DNA from: Blasia pusilla | Lineage: Eukaryota > Marchantiophyta > Marchantiopsida > Blasiales | Length of the DNA: 64,000 nt | Assembly (NCBI GenBank): GCA_050084515.1 | Contig: CM114274.1 | Coordinates: 1,054,001-1,118,000, forward strand | Reading direction: 5' to 3' | In this document: positions 38,001 through 45,821 of the stretch, piece after piece | How positions within the stretch are numbered: position 1 is the stretch's first letter | How the letters are laid out: the number at the start of each line of letters is the position of its first letter | Position numbers and translations under genes: made by a program | The notes under the pieces: generated by a model | Seen by the model: only the letters and a program-made list of their open reading frames with translations | Database searches by the model: none | Told to the model about the DNA's origin: nothing

Positions 38001-41000
38001 AAGCTCCTATTCTCAGTGAGATTTACCTGCTCCTCTGGATCACATTCCAGCAGTTTGAACAAATTTCCTTGTACCACTCCTCGGCACAAGACTTTCCCGT
38101 TTCTTTCAAGTGTGCAGGTCTGGTTTGAGTTCCAGAAGTGAACATCAATTCCTGCCTCCAACAATTTCTTAACTGACAACAGATTTTTATGTAATCAGCA
38201 ACATATAACACTCCATGCAGCTGCCATTTCATCAATTTGCTTTCATCAGCACTGAAGAAAATAGAAACTGAGCCAACCCCTCCCACAGGACTTAACAATC
38301 CAAAAGTACTTCTCACGTGATGATTACAGCAGGATTCTACACAGTCACACCTTGCACTCACAACACAGATCCTCACATGTCACCAGCTCAGAGATCAGAC
38401 ATGGCTCACCTCATTGAGCACAAACAATCTCCATCTGCATACTAGACAAAACAACCTGCCTTCCAGTGAGGCTCTAGCAAGCACAGCAGTTAGTCTCAAT
38501 CTCCTCTTACTATTCTCAGATCATTCTGCAGCAGGGCCAGTGCTGCACTACACACCAAGAGCCTCAGGAGTCCTCACCAAAACTGTGCATACTGTAGAAT
38601 TAGCTTCTGCTCTCTAAACAGAGACATTATATACACGAGGGTGAACATTTCTTGAACGGATCCATACCCTAAATATCAGATGGTGGCTAACCCTAACTCG
38701 AGAATTGCCCTAATTCGAGGTTACCCTAAAAAGATAGAGGAACACTAAGTTATCTCTAGCTAACTAAATTAGTATCCAACTAAGTTAGCATTTGACTAAT
38801 TACTTTTAGGGCATGACTAAACTAGATATTAACAAATTTCAACAGTCTATCCCTTCCTTCTGTGAGTAGTCTATGGCTACTAGCCTGGCCTTGTCGCTGA
38901 GGATACTTCTGAAGAGTTTTAGAATATCAGAGTTTCTCTACAACCTAGCTATTACAAGCACACTTAGTGCAATAGCAACCACTCAGGTTAGATTGTAGAG
39001 GAAAGCACTGGACAACCTGCATCACCAGATTACCTTGAATTCTCAAGCACACTTAGTGCAATAGCAACCACTCAGGTTAGCAGCAGTAGACATCTCAATA
39101 GCAACCACTCAGGTTAGTACTACTAGACACATTGTATCACAAGACTCTGAACCCCTCAAGTCAGCAGACCTCTCAGTCTGTAAGCAGCAGCACACTCAGT
39201 GCTTAGCACACTGAACTACTAAGGTCAGAAGCACAATCCACTCAGGTAAGCAAAGCACACTCAGTGCTTCTCAATCAGCTCCTCAGCTCAGAGAGTTGTG
39301 TTCAGAAAGGTGTAAGAGAATGTAATTTCGCAGGGCACCCTCAGAGGGTTATATACAGCCAAGAGAATGAGTTTCTAGGTTTTAGGGTTAGGGCCTGCCG
39401 CCCATAGTAATTCTCAGAATCATTGAGGTAACTCTATGGTAACAAGAAATTACTATTTACTGTGGTAAAACACTAAGTTACCATAGTAATTCTATCAGTT
39501 ACTTTTCACTATGTAAACTCCAAGTTACTATGTTTTACAACATAGTAACTTGATAAATCTTGATCTTGAAAAACCCTTTCGCAAGAGACAATGTTAACAG
39601 TTTGAGGGAATGGCTTGCTCTTTTTGAGGTTGGGCACAAAGATCCAGATTTTGTTTTTATGAAGAGATGCAATTTTACCTTCCATCGCTCGGAAGCGGGT
39701 GCTTCTTAGCGTCCCCTGTGCCTGGTGTTACTGAGGACGTTCGAGCAGTCCGGCTTCAGCCACTTTTATTTCCTCTGGCACAGTGGGCGAAGCCATCAGT
39801 GCTGCTGGTGGTTTCGCCCACTGTGCCAGAGGATCAGATTGGGGGGATGATCAAATGATGGAGATTGAGCAGGCAGCATCATATATTTTTACTGGTATAG
39901 ACGTTTGTGAGGACTTTCTAGGTTGAAAAGTAATCAGATCTCCCACAGATTTTCCCAACTCAATTTTACCTGTATTTGACAGTGTACCTCCCACTATTTC
40001 AAGATCTGCCTGTAGTTCAGTGTGTCCCACTGCGTTAGGAATGGTTAGTAGTTCCGGATTTAGTATTGAGACAGTTAACAAAGGTTCGAGGAGTAGGAAA
40101 GAGAATGAATGAATGAATATATTTATTGTCCACGGGGACCCCACAGGGCCATGGGACTTAGTTTTGAGACTAAACAACAATTTTGGAGAGAGAGCAAGCA
40201 CCAGCAAGGGCCTAAGGGGTCCTCTGAGCCAGGTGAGTGTCCCTGGTCTTCACACAACTATGCAAGAATTTAGCAATCTGAATCTGATTCTGCCTAGCCA
40301 TGAATGCAAGGACCTTGGGAGCCCGGTGATCAAAGAGATCCGGGAAGTCAAGCCTAATGTGTGAAAGGTGCAGTCGAAGAGGTAGTGATGTTCATCATCA
40401 ATAAGCCCCGAGTTGCAAAATCTACACAATCTGTCCTCCCTTTTCTTCTGTGAGAATTTTCCTTTCCCAATCTCAAGGTCAGTAGAGCCACATGTGAATC
40501 TCGCTAATGTATGACCAACTTAGTGGGAATGGGGGCAGAGATGTAAGAGGCTTGCTGCATGGATCTGCAGTTGTTCATGAGGGTGTGGTAGCGCCTCATT
40601 CTTTCACCATTTTTGTGAGAGGAATTCCCCCTGCTTTCCCAGAGACGCTGGTGTCGGCCCCAGTTGATGGCAATGTAATTGCTGTGTAATTGTTCAGCAA
40701 GGTCCTGGTGGGTGGCCGTAGGCAGGTCGCCGATGGAGATTCCTCATTTCATGAGCCACTCCGTGCAGTCATAGTACCAATTTTTAGCTCAAAAGCCAAG
40801 GGTGGCATTTGATTTAATAAAATTTTTTTGAAAAAACCAATATATTGGCCCTGGTGGCACTACTTTTTGAAACCACATAGGCCCTGGCGGATAGACGAGT
40901 GGGATCGTCCTCGCAGATATCCTCGAGGTGTTGGAGAAATGTGATCAGATTTTTAACAGCATGGATCTCCATTGGTACCTCCCCAAACTCAGCCAGTAGA

Positions 41001-44000
41001 ATGTCGTGGGGAGTGGTTTTCCTAATGCCCAGACTCTGACGCATGAAGAGTTTCTGGGGGACCTCAAGGCCCTGGGGCCAAGCCTTGAGGCTGGGGCCCC
41101 ACACTTCAGATGCATGAGTGCGGCTGGGATTACCAGAGCTTTTAAGAGATGGAGTTTCTGTGGAATATGCCAGAGTTCCATTCTTCTGCAATTGGATTGT
41201 AGCAGGTGTAGACCCCTCAAGCCTGCTTTGATCTTGTTGCGACTCCCATTGGGTTTGAGTTGCACCCCCAAGTATATGTACTCACCCACAATCTCAATGG
41301 TCTCCCTTCTCAGTCCCTGGCTGAAGGTGAAAGTGTGTGACCGCTGCGCCGTTGGGAGCTGTGATCCAAAGATGATTATCTTCGTTTTCAGCAAGTTGAC
41401 TTCCATGCCCGATTTGTTGCAGAAGCTTGATAGTGCATTCAGGTAAAGTTGGAGCCCATGTGCCGTTCTAGACATCAGAACTATATCATCTGCATACAAC
41501 AACAGGGGGATGAGGCAGTGTGCTAGCTCTGGCGGATCTCCATTCACTCCAGAGAGCACCTCTTCAAGTTCGTCAATGTAGAGCCCAAACAATGTAGGTG
41601 AGAGGGGGCATCCTTGTTTGACTCCGGTGTTGGAAGATAAAGTTTCAGATCTGCCCCTCTTAGTGGCAATCTGTGCAAACACCTGAGCATATGAGACCTT
41701 GATTGCTGTAAGTTGTTGTGGTGGGACACCCAACTCTTCAAGTCGTTTCCAAAGGAGCGCCCTTGGGACTGTGTCAAAGGCCTTCTTGAAGTCTACAAAA
41801 CAGCAGAACAATTTACCAGGCTTGTGACCAATTCTCGACTTGGAAGTTTCTTCAATCAGTACCCGGAGTGTGAGAAGGTGATCCAGGGTGCTATGTGAGT
41901 GTCGGAAACCTGCTTGTCCTCTGGCTCGCACCTTCTTTTCTTCAGCCCAGTCGCTGATTTTCCTTTCCAGCAGTAGCCCATACAACTTGGCCATGAGGGA
42001 GCTCACCATGATCGTTCTGTAGTTGGATGGTATCATTGGGTCTCCAGCCTTGAAGAGTGGGTAGATCGTATTCATTTGCCATTCTGGTGGGAAGCCCTGT
42101 TGAACTGCAGTATTGAACATTCTGGTGAGGGTTGGGCCAATTGCCTCACTTGCGAATTTGAACATCTGAGCCTGGCACCCCAGGACATCCTCTAGTTTGT
42201 TATGTAGCCTTTGGAGGCCTGATGTGACATCTTCAAAGGTGAAGAGGTCCTGTAGATCCCGAATCCCATTCGGCCAGGGGTCGGTGGGAGCAGCAGTGTT
42301 GGAGTGGTAAAGTTGGATACCATATGTGGTCCAGATCTGTAGATCCTGGAGTGGAATGATGTTCTGTCTATTCCTGAGTATTCTCCAGAATTTGGCCGAT
42401 TGGTATTTCATCTGTTCTGTGAACTCTGTGATCTTGATGGCAATGTATTTGTGTTTCTTCCTACGTACCAATCGTTTGTAAGTTTTCTGCAACAATCGAG
42501 TGTGTGGAGAGTGTGGATCCTCCCTCAGCCGGTGATTCAGCTCCCTGCGGGCCTCTTTGCAGTCCTTGTCAAACCAGGGTTGGGAGAAGAACGTAGAAGT
42601 GGATCTAATGTGTTTGCCTCCAGACAGTTGGAAAGGTATGAAGTAGGGAGACTCTGAAAACGGGGTTGGAATTTGACAGAAACGTTGCGAGGCGGACCAG
42701 CTCAAAGGAACTCGGAGTTATGGAGGAGACAGGTCGAACATGGAAAGCGATTCGAAATCTTGGTCAGTCCGTTCTTTCTTGTGGCAGACAGGGTCGCCGA
42801 AGGATGTAGATGCAGATTGTGCAAAAATATCCTGACCCATGAGTCCAAATGCGATTTTACCGACTGAAATCTCACAAAACTGAGAAGAAGAGACAGGGAA
42901 ACAGGTCGAGCTACAAAATCGTGTCAAAAACTTGTTTAATCTGTTTTTTCCTTTGGTAGACAGGGTCGCCCAAGGCAGTAGAAGCAGATTGTGCAAAAAT
43001 TGGGTGACCCATAAGGACCAATTCGAGTTTGCAGCCTGAAAGCTGAAGAAACTAGTCAAAAAATTAAAAAACGACAGGGCGGCCCGGACCGCAAATTGCG
43101 TAGAGAACCCTGAGAGAGAGAACTGTAAGGAAAAAGGAAAGGAGTATCTTCATTGAAGATAACATCTTTGCTAAAGAGAACATGTCTTGTGACAGCATTA
43201 AAATGTTTGTAGGATCTAAATCAATGTTGTAACCAATGAAGATGCTTTCTTTGCCTGTAGGACCCATCCTTCTTCCTCTCTGAGTCAGAATGTGAGCAAA
43301 TGCTTGGCAGCAAAAGACTTGAAGATGTGTGAGAATAGGTTTAAGACTACTCTAGGCTTCAGGTGTTTCTGAAAGAGCCTGCGTAGGACTGAAATGCTGG
43401 AGATATTTGGCTGTAACGATCGCTTCTCCCCAAAATGATAGAGGAAGATGCATGTGAATGAGCATACACCTTGCCTTCTCTTGTAGGGTGCGATTAAGTC
43501 TTTCAGCAGCCCCATTCTACACAGGAGAATTAAATTCTAGACCTTGTTGACAAGACATATCATGAGAATAGGAGAAGGTATCCAGAGAGACTTCAGCAAG
43601 TTTCTTTAGAGACACAATATTGTGCTGTCATCTGGGGTTGATGTATAATTTGAAAGAGACTTATACAGAAAGCTTTCATTGAATACTGCCAGTAGGAGTA
43701 TGTATCATCCATTGCCTAAACCATAAATGAGAACTGGGGAAATAGACAGGAAATTAGAGGACAATTGGCTTGACATCTGACATGAGAATCTGTACCAAAA
43801 TCAATGATGCAAAGTTTGGGAAAATCTGGAATGGTAAATGTTGAAGATTTTTGAATCATGAACATAGAGGCTTGTTCATCTTATTATAGATCTTCAGAGG
43901 AGGACATAAATGCCTGAGAAGCAAGTGGTCTACTGGCACTTTGGATGGTGGAGACTTTGGTTGATTACGAAATTCACGAAAATTCTTTAGACATTTCCTC

Positions 44001-45821
44001 TTTCCTGACATTTGTTTGAGAGATGTAGCCGAAAGGCTGTTTGGTATTCCTCTGAGAAGTGTTTCTAAGAGGCTGGGTAGCCATAGAAGAAAAAGAGCGC
44101 TTCCTGATAGAATTATGTAGAGAATTGGAAATAAGAATAATGTCAGAGTCTGGAAGACGTTTTTCTAGTTCAAAATCATATGCCATGGCATTCCTCATCA
44201 ACCCTTGGACTTGTACTCAATGGGAAGGTTGCTAACAGCAATAGTGAGTAGCTTTGTATCTAAAAAAGGGAAATCCAACTGATGGAAGATTATCTGCAAT
44301 AATCTTCAACTTTGAAAGGTTATCTCAGGGTGATTGACATTACTCAACAGTGAGTCTGTACTGTCTGGAGACGCATCATAGAAAGTGATCTTGTAGTGTG
44401 ATAAGCAAGGCATAAAGGGTCCCACACTTTTTTTAGCTTTAGGAAGATATCGGGTCAGGGCGTGAGAGAGACATCCTGATTTTCTAGTCTATCTTTCTGT
44501 TGAAGGGTCAGTTGCTGTATTTTGTACTGGCAAACATATTCATGGGGTGAAGAAGTTGGTGCGGATGTTTTAATTACTGGATCAGTGACCGCATCCCAGA
44601 GCTCCCTAAACACTACAAGATTCTGAGCACTGTCTTTCCAGTCTTTCCAAAGAGAGCCATCAAGCAGTCCAATGTGAAAACCATCACTACCATTGATGCC
44701 CACGAAGTGTGAGACGAGAAAGATAAATGATGTGGTATCAGAGCTGCTTATGAACTTGGTAGAAACGTCATTGTCTGACCCCATCTCAGCATCCAGACTA
44801 TATACTAGTCTGGATGGTGGCCAGAGACAAAATAGCCTACTGGAATCCAGCTCCATTTTAGCCAAGTGTACATGCGAATAAGTGTGGAGTGACTAAGAGA
44901 AGCAGCGTCAGATGGGTTCCCTTAGCAGACATTTAGTAAGCCTGGAACCGCTATCTAAAACCCATTTATGTAATACACAAAAAATCCTCACATCCACTCG
45001 AATAGTGGAAGATGACCCCTTAAGAATCAGTTCCAATTTCCTGTATAAATTCATTCCTAAACTATCTACAAGACTTGCGCCAATATCTGCAAAACTGATT
45101 CCGCACTGCAATTGTATCAGATTTATACTACTTACTACACAATTTTCAGCTTCACACTGACATTCTTACAGAACAGTTGGTCAATATGAATTTGGTGATC
45201 TCTTCTGCAGGTGGACGTTGATATAGGCTCCTCCGCAGTTGCAAATGGAGTATTGGGAGTGGTTTTTGGTGTTGTGACTTCTTTAGTTGTTGATATGGCT
45301 TTCCTTGTTCAGGTTTGTGGATTGAATGCTTCAAGACTTGATTATGTTTTCTTGTATTTCCTTGTTCAGGGTTTATAGATTCAATGTGTCAAGCCTTGGA
45401 TGAAGTTGTCTTATACAACACTGTCATGGTGATTCTGATGTATTGCCTGATTGCTATAGCCATAGGTTTCTGCTGTTGTTGAGGTTAGCTCATAGACAGG
45501 TTTTCTCTCTTTTTCCCAACCTGACCAGTCGCTGTCTTGAACTCATTTCACGTTTGATGGAATCTCTTGTCCCCTTTAATCCATGTTACCTTTTCTCTCT
45601 TTGACACTTCCAAGTTACCTTTCCTGATAAGCTTCCCATGAACAGTTAATGGAAGATGAAAGATGTCCTTCCAGCCTTTCCGATTGTCTTATCTAATGTT
45701 GTGCTTCATGTTCCAGGGAAACAGCACAGACGAGCTTCCTGAACATTTGATTGGTGCAGTGCGCATTTCTCAGCTTGAGCTTTCAGCTGCCATTACACCC
45801 CCAGCAGATCCGGAATCTTAA
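20158..45821 (+). CDS. EDR2: ENHANCED DISEASE RESISTANCE 2 homologue (PH-START-DUF1336), 22 coding exons
   Basis: The exons join in frame without a stop into about 723 residues, close to Arabidopsis EDR2 (718). Order: PH (about 1-114), acidic linker, START (about 200-390), serine/acidic linker with DESDDEDDY, DUF1336/EDR2_C (about 490-720). In Arabidopsis, EDR2 binds phosphatidylinositol-4-phosphate through PH, sits on ER, plasma membrane and endosomes, and represses salicylate-dependent cell death. Exons: 20158-20304, 20757-20831, 22749-22802, 22997-23062, 23914-24011, 24151-24227, 24459-24563, 25315-25355, 25552-25646, 27877-27972, 28412-28476, 28945-29016, 29420-29578, 30076-30305, 30448-30484, 30848-31008, 31221-31322, 31687-31731, 31857-32000, 32111-32206, 45211-45312, 45717-45821. 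Introns are GT-AG except intron 7 (GC-AG). The ATG at 20158 gives MTKPIMDGWMHKYGRR, aligned end to end with the family start; an in-frame ATG at 20137 would add seven residues. A closely related EDR2-like paralogue cannot be excluded. Confidence 0.93.
20905..21560. repeat. Higher-order tandem array of about 105-bp monomers in EDR2 intron 2, with inverted copies
   Basis: Two types of monomer alternate. A contains ccatattaaggaaacacttg and B contains ccataaaagtgaaccacttg; both continue 'gtgtcaagtagttgggtaa'. They repeat as A-B-A-B with a period of about 210 bp (for example 20955 and 21166). A further divergent copy lies near 21375. Two reversed copies follow at about 21426-21465 and 21485-21515, each with caagtgtttccctat. 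CTTGGGTG-CACA-CACCCAAG at 21480-21499 is a perfect 8-bp palindrome between them. Confidence 0.8.
21652..21696. repeat. Perfect 21-bp inverted repeat with a 3-nt loop in EDR2 intron 2
   Basis: The arms 21652-21672 (starting GGAGAAGTTG) and 21676-21696 (ending CAACTTCTCC) are exact reverse complements around ATA. In the pre-mRNA this would form a 21-bp helix without mismatch. The loop is too tight for an ordinary plant microRNA precursor. Confidence 0.9.
23914..29578 (+). CDS. EDR2: EDR2 exons 5-13: linker and START lipid-binding domain
   Basis: Exons 5-7 are the variable linker, ending in the conserved RRLVRCQNG. The START domain begins at exon 8 (GLRFFEEIPDSLPT) and continues through exon 9 (MTAVGVVEGNCADIFELIM), exon 10 (EWDATFHHGSLIEEVDGHTA), exon 11 (IWPRDLCYSRYWQRNEDGSY), exon 12 (CPEQPGCVRAQME) and exon 13 (YEISPLKPRPGGGPRSKVQ, IDLKGWGIGLLPF). 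Codons split by introns are completed correctly at each junction (for example ga|a for E before W, at|g for M). START domains carry a hydrophobic lipid in a cavity; the ligand for EDR2 is not known. Confidence 0.92.
24564..25314 (+). other. GC-AG intron (EDR2 intron 7)
   Basis: The donor reads aatg|gcaagc and the acceptor ttgcag|gcctg. Protein conservation across the junction (CQNG|LRFFEE) fixes the splice position, and no GT in the right phase is available there. GC donors are a minor but established class in plants and usually keep the 'CAAG' that follows, as here. Confidence 0.82.
27100..27389 (-). mobile_element. Copia LTR-like fragment in EDR2 intron 9
   Basis: The block resembles 44790-44977, the 5' end region of the older copia in intron 20, and also 32800-32889. 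Shared elements are the hairpin CCAGACTA/TAGTCTGG (27117-27137), 'ggatggtgg.(c/t)agagacaa.atagcctact', 'aagcctg.aac' and the end ctaaca. 27181-27270 and 27271-27389 also resemble each other, so the copy is internally duplicated. It is probably a decayed solo LTR of the same family, read on the minus strand. Confidence 0.6.
30076..45821 (+). CDS. EDR2: EDR2 exons 14-22: acidic linker and DUF1336 (EDR2_C) domain
   Basis: Exon 14 (230 bp) starts GLREWFSEGQ and ends in an acidic serine stretch. Exon 16 brings GRNCWSIPSSTLFRVRS. Exon 17 has LLAVDWFKDVKRMDHLARRK, exon 18 VAGEKGLFTIAFNVQ and exon 19 HYSMVFYFVAVKPITPGSL with FVEGDDSYRNSRLKLIP. Exon 20 has GSWIVRQSVGSTPCILGKAV. Exon 21, after the 13-kb intron, has VDVDIGSSAVANGVLG and VDMAFLVQ. 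Exon 22 ends at the stop codon 45819-45821 after IGAVRISQLELSAAI. These are the family's hallmark segments, and none is missing or shifted. The gene therefore still looks functional despite the transposon load between exons 20 and 21. Confidence 0.93.
32760..32900 (-). mobile_element. 3' LTR edge and polypurine tract of copia-1
   Basis: On the minus strand AGCTCAGTGGGAG (about 32888-32900) is followed by TGTTAGATGAATCC. This is the usual copia arrangement of a 'GTGGGAG' polypurine tract directly before the 3' LTR, which starts TGTTAGAT. The LTR body continues to the left and matches parts of 27100-27389 and 44880-44977. Its far end was not defined. Confidence 0.55.
33150..33714 (-). pseudogene. 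Copia-1 RNase H region, decayed
   Basis: Minus-strand frames give the end of the RT connection domain followed by EHWQSGMQTLRYLKGT and then, near 33230-33310, the copia RNase H signature TEAEYIALSQATKEI. The pieces lie in different frames with stops between them. They are the 3' end of the older copia element, just before its polypurine tract. Confidence 0.8.
33857..34351 (-). mobile_element. Possible solo LTR splitting copia-1 RT from RNase H
   Basis: On the minus strand a copia-like LTR start, TGTTGAAATTGCAAC, lies at 34351. The interval to about 33857 has no coding homology, although copia-1 RT lies on one side and RNase H on the other. The left end and a target duplication were not found, so the boundary is approximate. 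Confidence 0.35.
34352..35563 (-). pseudogene. Copia-1 reverse transcriptase, decayed and interrupted
   Basis: From the right, minus-strand frames give SLHKNKIWIF, then SDKARLVAIYDSQKEGIDY, KETFSPVENTTSLQTIL, MEVKTVFLYGDLQNNIYMNQ and PPGFEV, the first half of the copia RT. The second half lies at 34352-34640 and includes VDDLAIQSLTQPQ (from the YVDD motif). Between them, 34606-35055 is unrelated sequence flanked by a roughly 45-bp direct repeat (34558-34605 and 35056-35103, both 'cattaagtagtgcct(g/a)t.gtag'). Several stops and frameshifts are present. Confidence 0.8.
35357..35965. repeat. Left copy of a 0.6-kb direct repeat of copia-1 sequence flanking copia-2
   Basis: This segment recurs almost identically at 38846-38915 plus 39557-40086. 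It covers the start of the copia-1 RT and the linker before it. Both copies end at the same base, after 'acagttaacaaaggtt': copia-2 begins there in the left copy, and the LINE 3' end begins there in the right copy. Confidence 0.88.
35966..38845 (-). mobile_element. Copia-2: Ty1/copia element, internally deleted, minus strand
   Basis: It starts at 38845 with a copia-type LTR (TGTTGAAATTTGTTAATATC). A GAG-pre-integrase and integrase frame follows at 37235-38179 (LWHCRLGHLSEHSIRALQ, the zinc-binding FCEACVQGKAH, IHSDVCGPM and ENVARLNR-like GVAERLNRTLQEKA). Next are the linker (36698-37198) and RT (35963-36688: VAKGFNEEAGLDYQETFAP, DVKTAFLNGELKEEIYM, KALYGLKQAPRCWYEKM, YVDDLLMLGG). gag and protease are missing between LTR and integrase. 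The element breaks off after RT (YNRQD) without RNase H or a 3' LTR. Only a few stops interrupt long frames, so it is younger than copia-1. Confidence 0.92.
38846..40086. repeat. Right copy of the copia-1 direct repeat, split by a 0.64-kb insertion
   Basis: 38846-38915 and 39557-40086 together match 35357-35965. The insertion 38916-39556 has no counterpart in the left copy. A small shift in the left copy's tryptophan-rich junction (gcagtcggg versus gcagtccgg) and a few other substitutions separate the two copies. Confidence 0.85.
38916..39556 (-). mobile_element. Solo-LTR-like insertion with internal short repeats
   Basis: On the minus strand it contains a copia-like LTR start (TGTTGTAAAACATAG, about 39541) and a TATA-like ttatataca (about 39350). 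A degenerate internal repeat, 'agcacacttagtgcaatagc' then 'aaccactcaggttag', occurs at 38955, 39047 and 39094, with looser copies to 39270. There is no coding sequence. The boundaries are known only by comparison with the uninterrupted copy at 35357-35965. Confidence 0.55.
40087..42712 (-). mobile_element. 5'-truncated non-LTR retrotransposon (LINE): RT and C-terminal zinc knuckle
   Basis: A 586-codon minus-strand frame (40945-42705) has non-LTR reverse transcriptase motifs: QAGFRHSHSTLDHLLTLR, FVDFKKAFDTVPR, GVKQGCPLSPTLFGLYIDEL, and the catalytic LLLYADDIVLMSR. After a frameshift near 40945 it continues to a cysteine-histidine knuckle around 40380-40460 (LCRFCNSGLIDDEHHYLFDC). The 3' end reads ACAATAAATATATTC followed by repeated ATTC (about 40100-40120). 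The apurinic endonuclease domain is missing, because a stop and unrelated sequence lie just upstream of 42705. It sits within copia-1 and antisense to EDR2. A 3' fragment of the same family lies at 8169-8494. Confidence 0.92.
42740..43070. repeat. 172-bp tandem duplication (two diverged copies)
   Basis: 'gacagggtcgcc', 'agattgtgcaaaaat' and 'gacccat.ag' recur 172 bp apart (for example 42787 and 42959). The block is between the LINE 5' end and the copia-1 integrase remnant and has no coding homology. Confidence 0.75.
43200..43560 (-). pseudogene. Copia-1 integrase C-terminal remnant
   Basis: Minus-strand frames give GAAERLNRTLQEKARCMLIH with PLSFWGEAIVTAKYLQHFSP, then GPTGKESIFIGYNID, the end of the copia integrase and the start of the linker. 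Frameshifts separate them. The LINE and copia-2 split this remnant from its own RT at 34-35.5 kb. Confidence 0.8.
43561..44880 (-). pseudogene. Copia-1 gag/protease region, heavily decayed
   Basis: Minus-strand frames include a 136-codon one (44455-44865) with LLDGSLWKDWKDSAQ and VVFRELWDAVTDP, resembling the tryptophan-rich start of copia gag, and a 75-codon one (43974-44201) with GLMRNAMAYDFELEKRLPDS-like gag sequence. Frames between are closed. A primer-binding-site-like TGGTATCAGAGC occurs at 44733-44744, but on the plus strand, opposite to gag. Confidence 0.5.
44791..44977 (-). mobile_element. 5' LTR region of copia-1, with a perfect 10-bp hairpin
   Basis: ATCCAGACTA (44791-44800) and TAGTCTGGAT (44806-44815) are exact reverse complements around TATAC. 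The sequence to 44977 matches the LTR-like blocks at 27100-27389 and 32800-32889. On the minus strand the LTR would start near 44977 (GTGTATTACATAAATGGG, related to TGTTAGATAAAT elsewhere). Confidence 0.5.
45304..45417 (+). repeat. 57-bp tandem duplication across the exon 21 donor site
   Basis: 'tttccttgttcagg' and what follows ('gattgaatgcttcaagacttg' versus 'gattcaatgtgtcaagccttg') occur at 45302 and again 57 bp later. The first copy has the donor cag|gtttgt. The second reads cag|ggttta and has lost the GT at that position. The frame stays open through the 19 codons between them. Confidence 0.75.

Larger units (their letters stand above)
32207..45210 (+). other. EDR2 intron 20, 13,004 bp, filled with nested retroelements
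   Basis: The donor (gag|gtaagg) and acceptor (ctgcag|gtg) are canonical and the exon phases match (0/0). All recognised retroelement coding sequence inside lies on the minus strand, antisense to EDR2. It holds a decayed copia (copia-1) spread over about 32.8-45.0 kb, a second copia (35966-38845), LTR-like pieces and a LINE (40087-42712). Making EDR2 mRNA requires splicing across the whole stack. Confidence 0.9.

Noticed and set aside
37837-38141. Plus-strand ORFs opposite the copia-2 integrase
   Set aside because: Shadows of the minus-strand integrase frame, which has clear zinc-binding and core motifs.
41006-41446. 146-codon plus-strand ORF
   Set aside because: It is the antisense shadow of the LINE reverse transcriptase frame.
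40087-42712. Target-site duplication of the LINE
   Set aside because: 'aacaaaggttcgagga' and 'ctcaaaggaactcgga' near the two ends are only loosely alike. This was not convincing enough to call.
45361-45371. Alternative donor for EDR2 exon 21 in the duplicated copy
   Set aside because: The copy reads cag|gg, so no GT is present at the frame-keeping position; the next GT would shift the frame.
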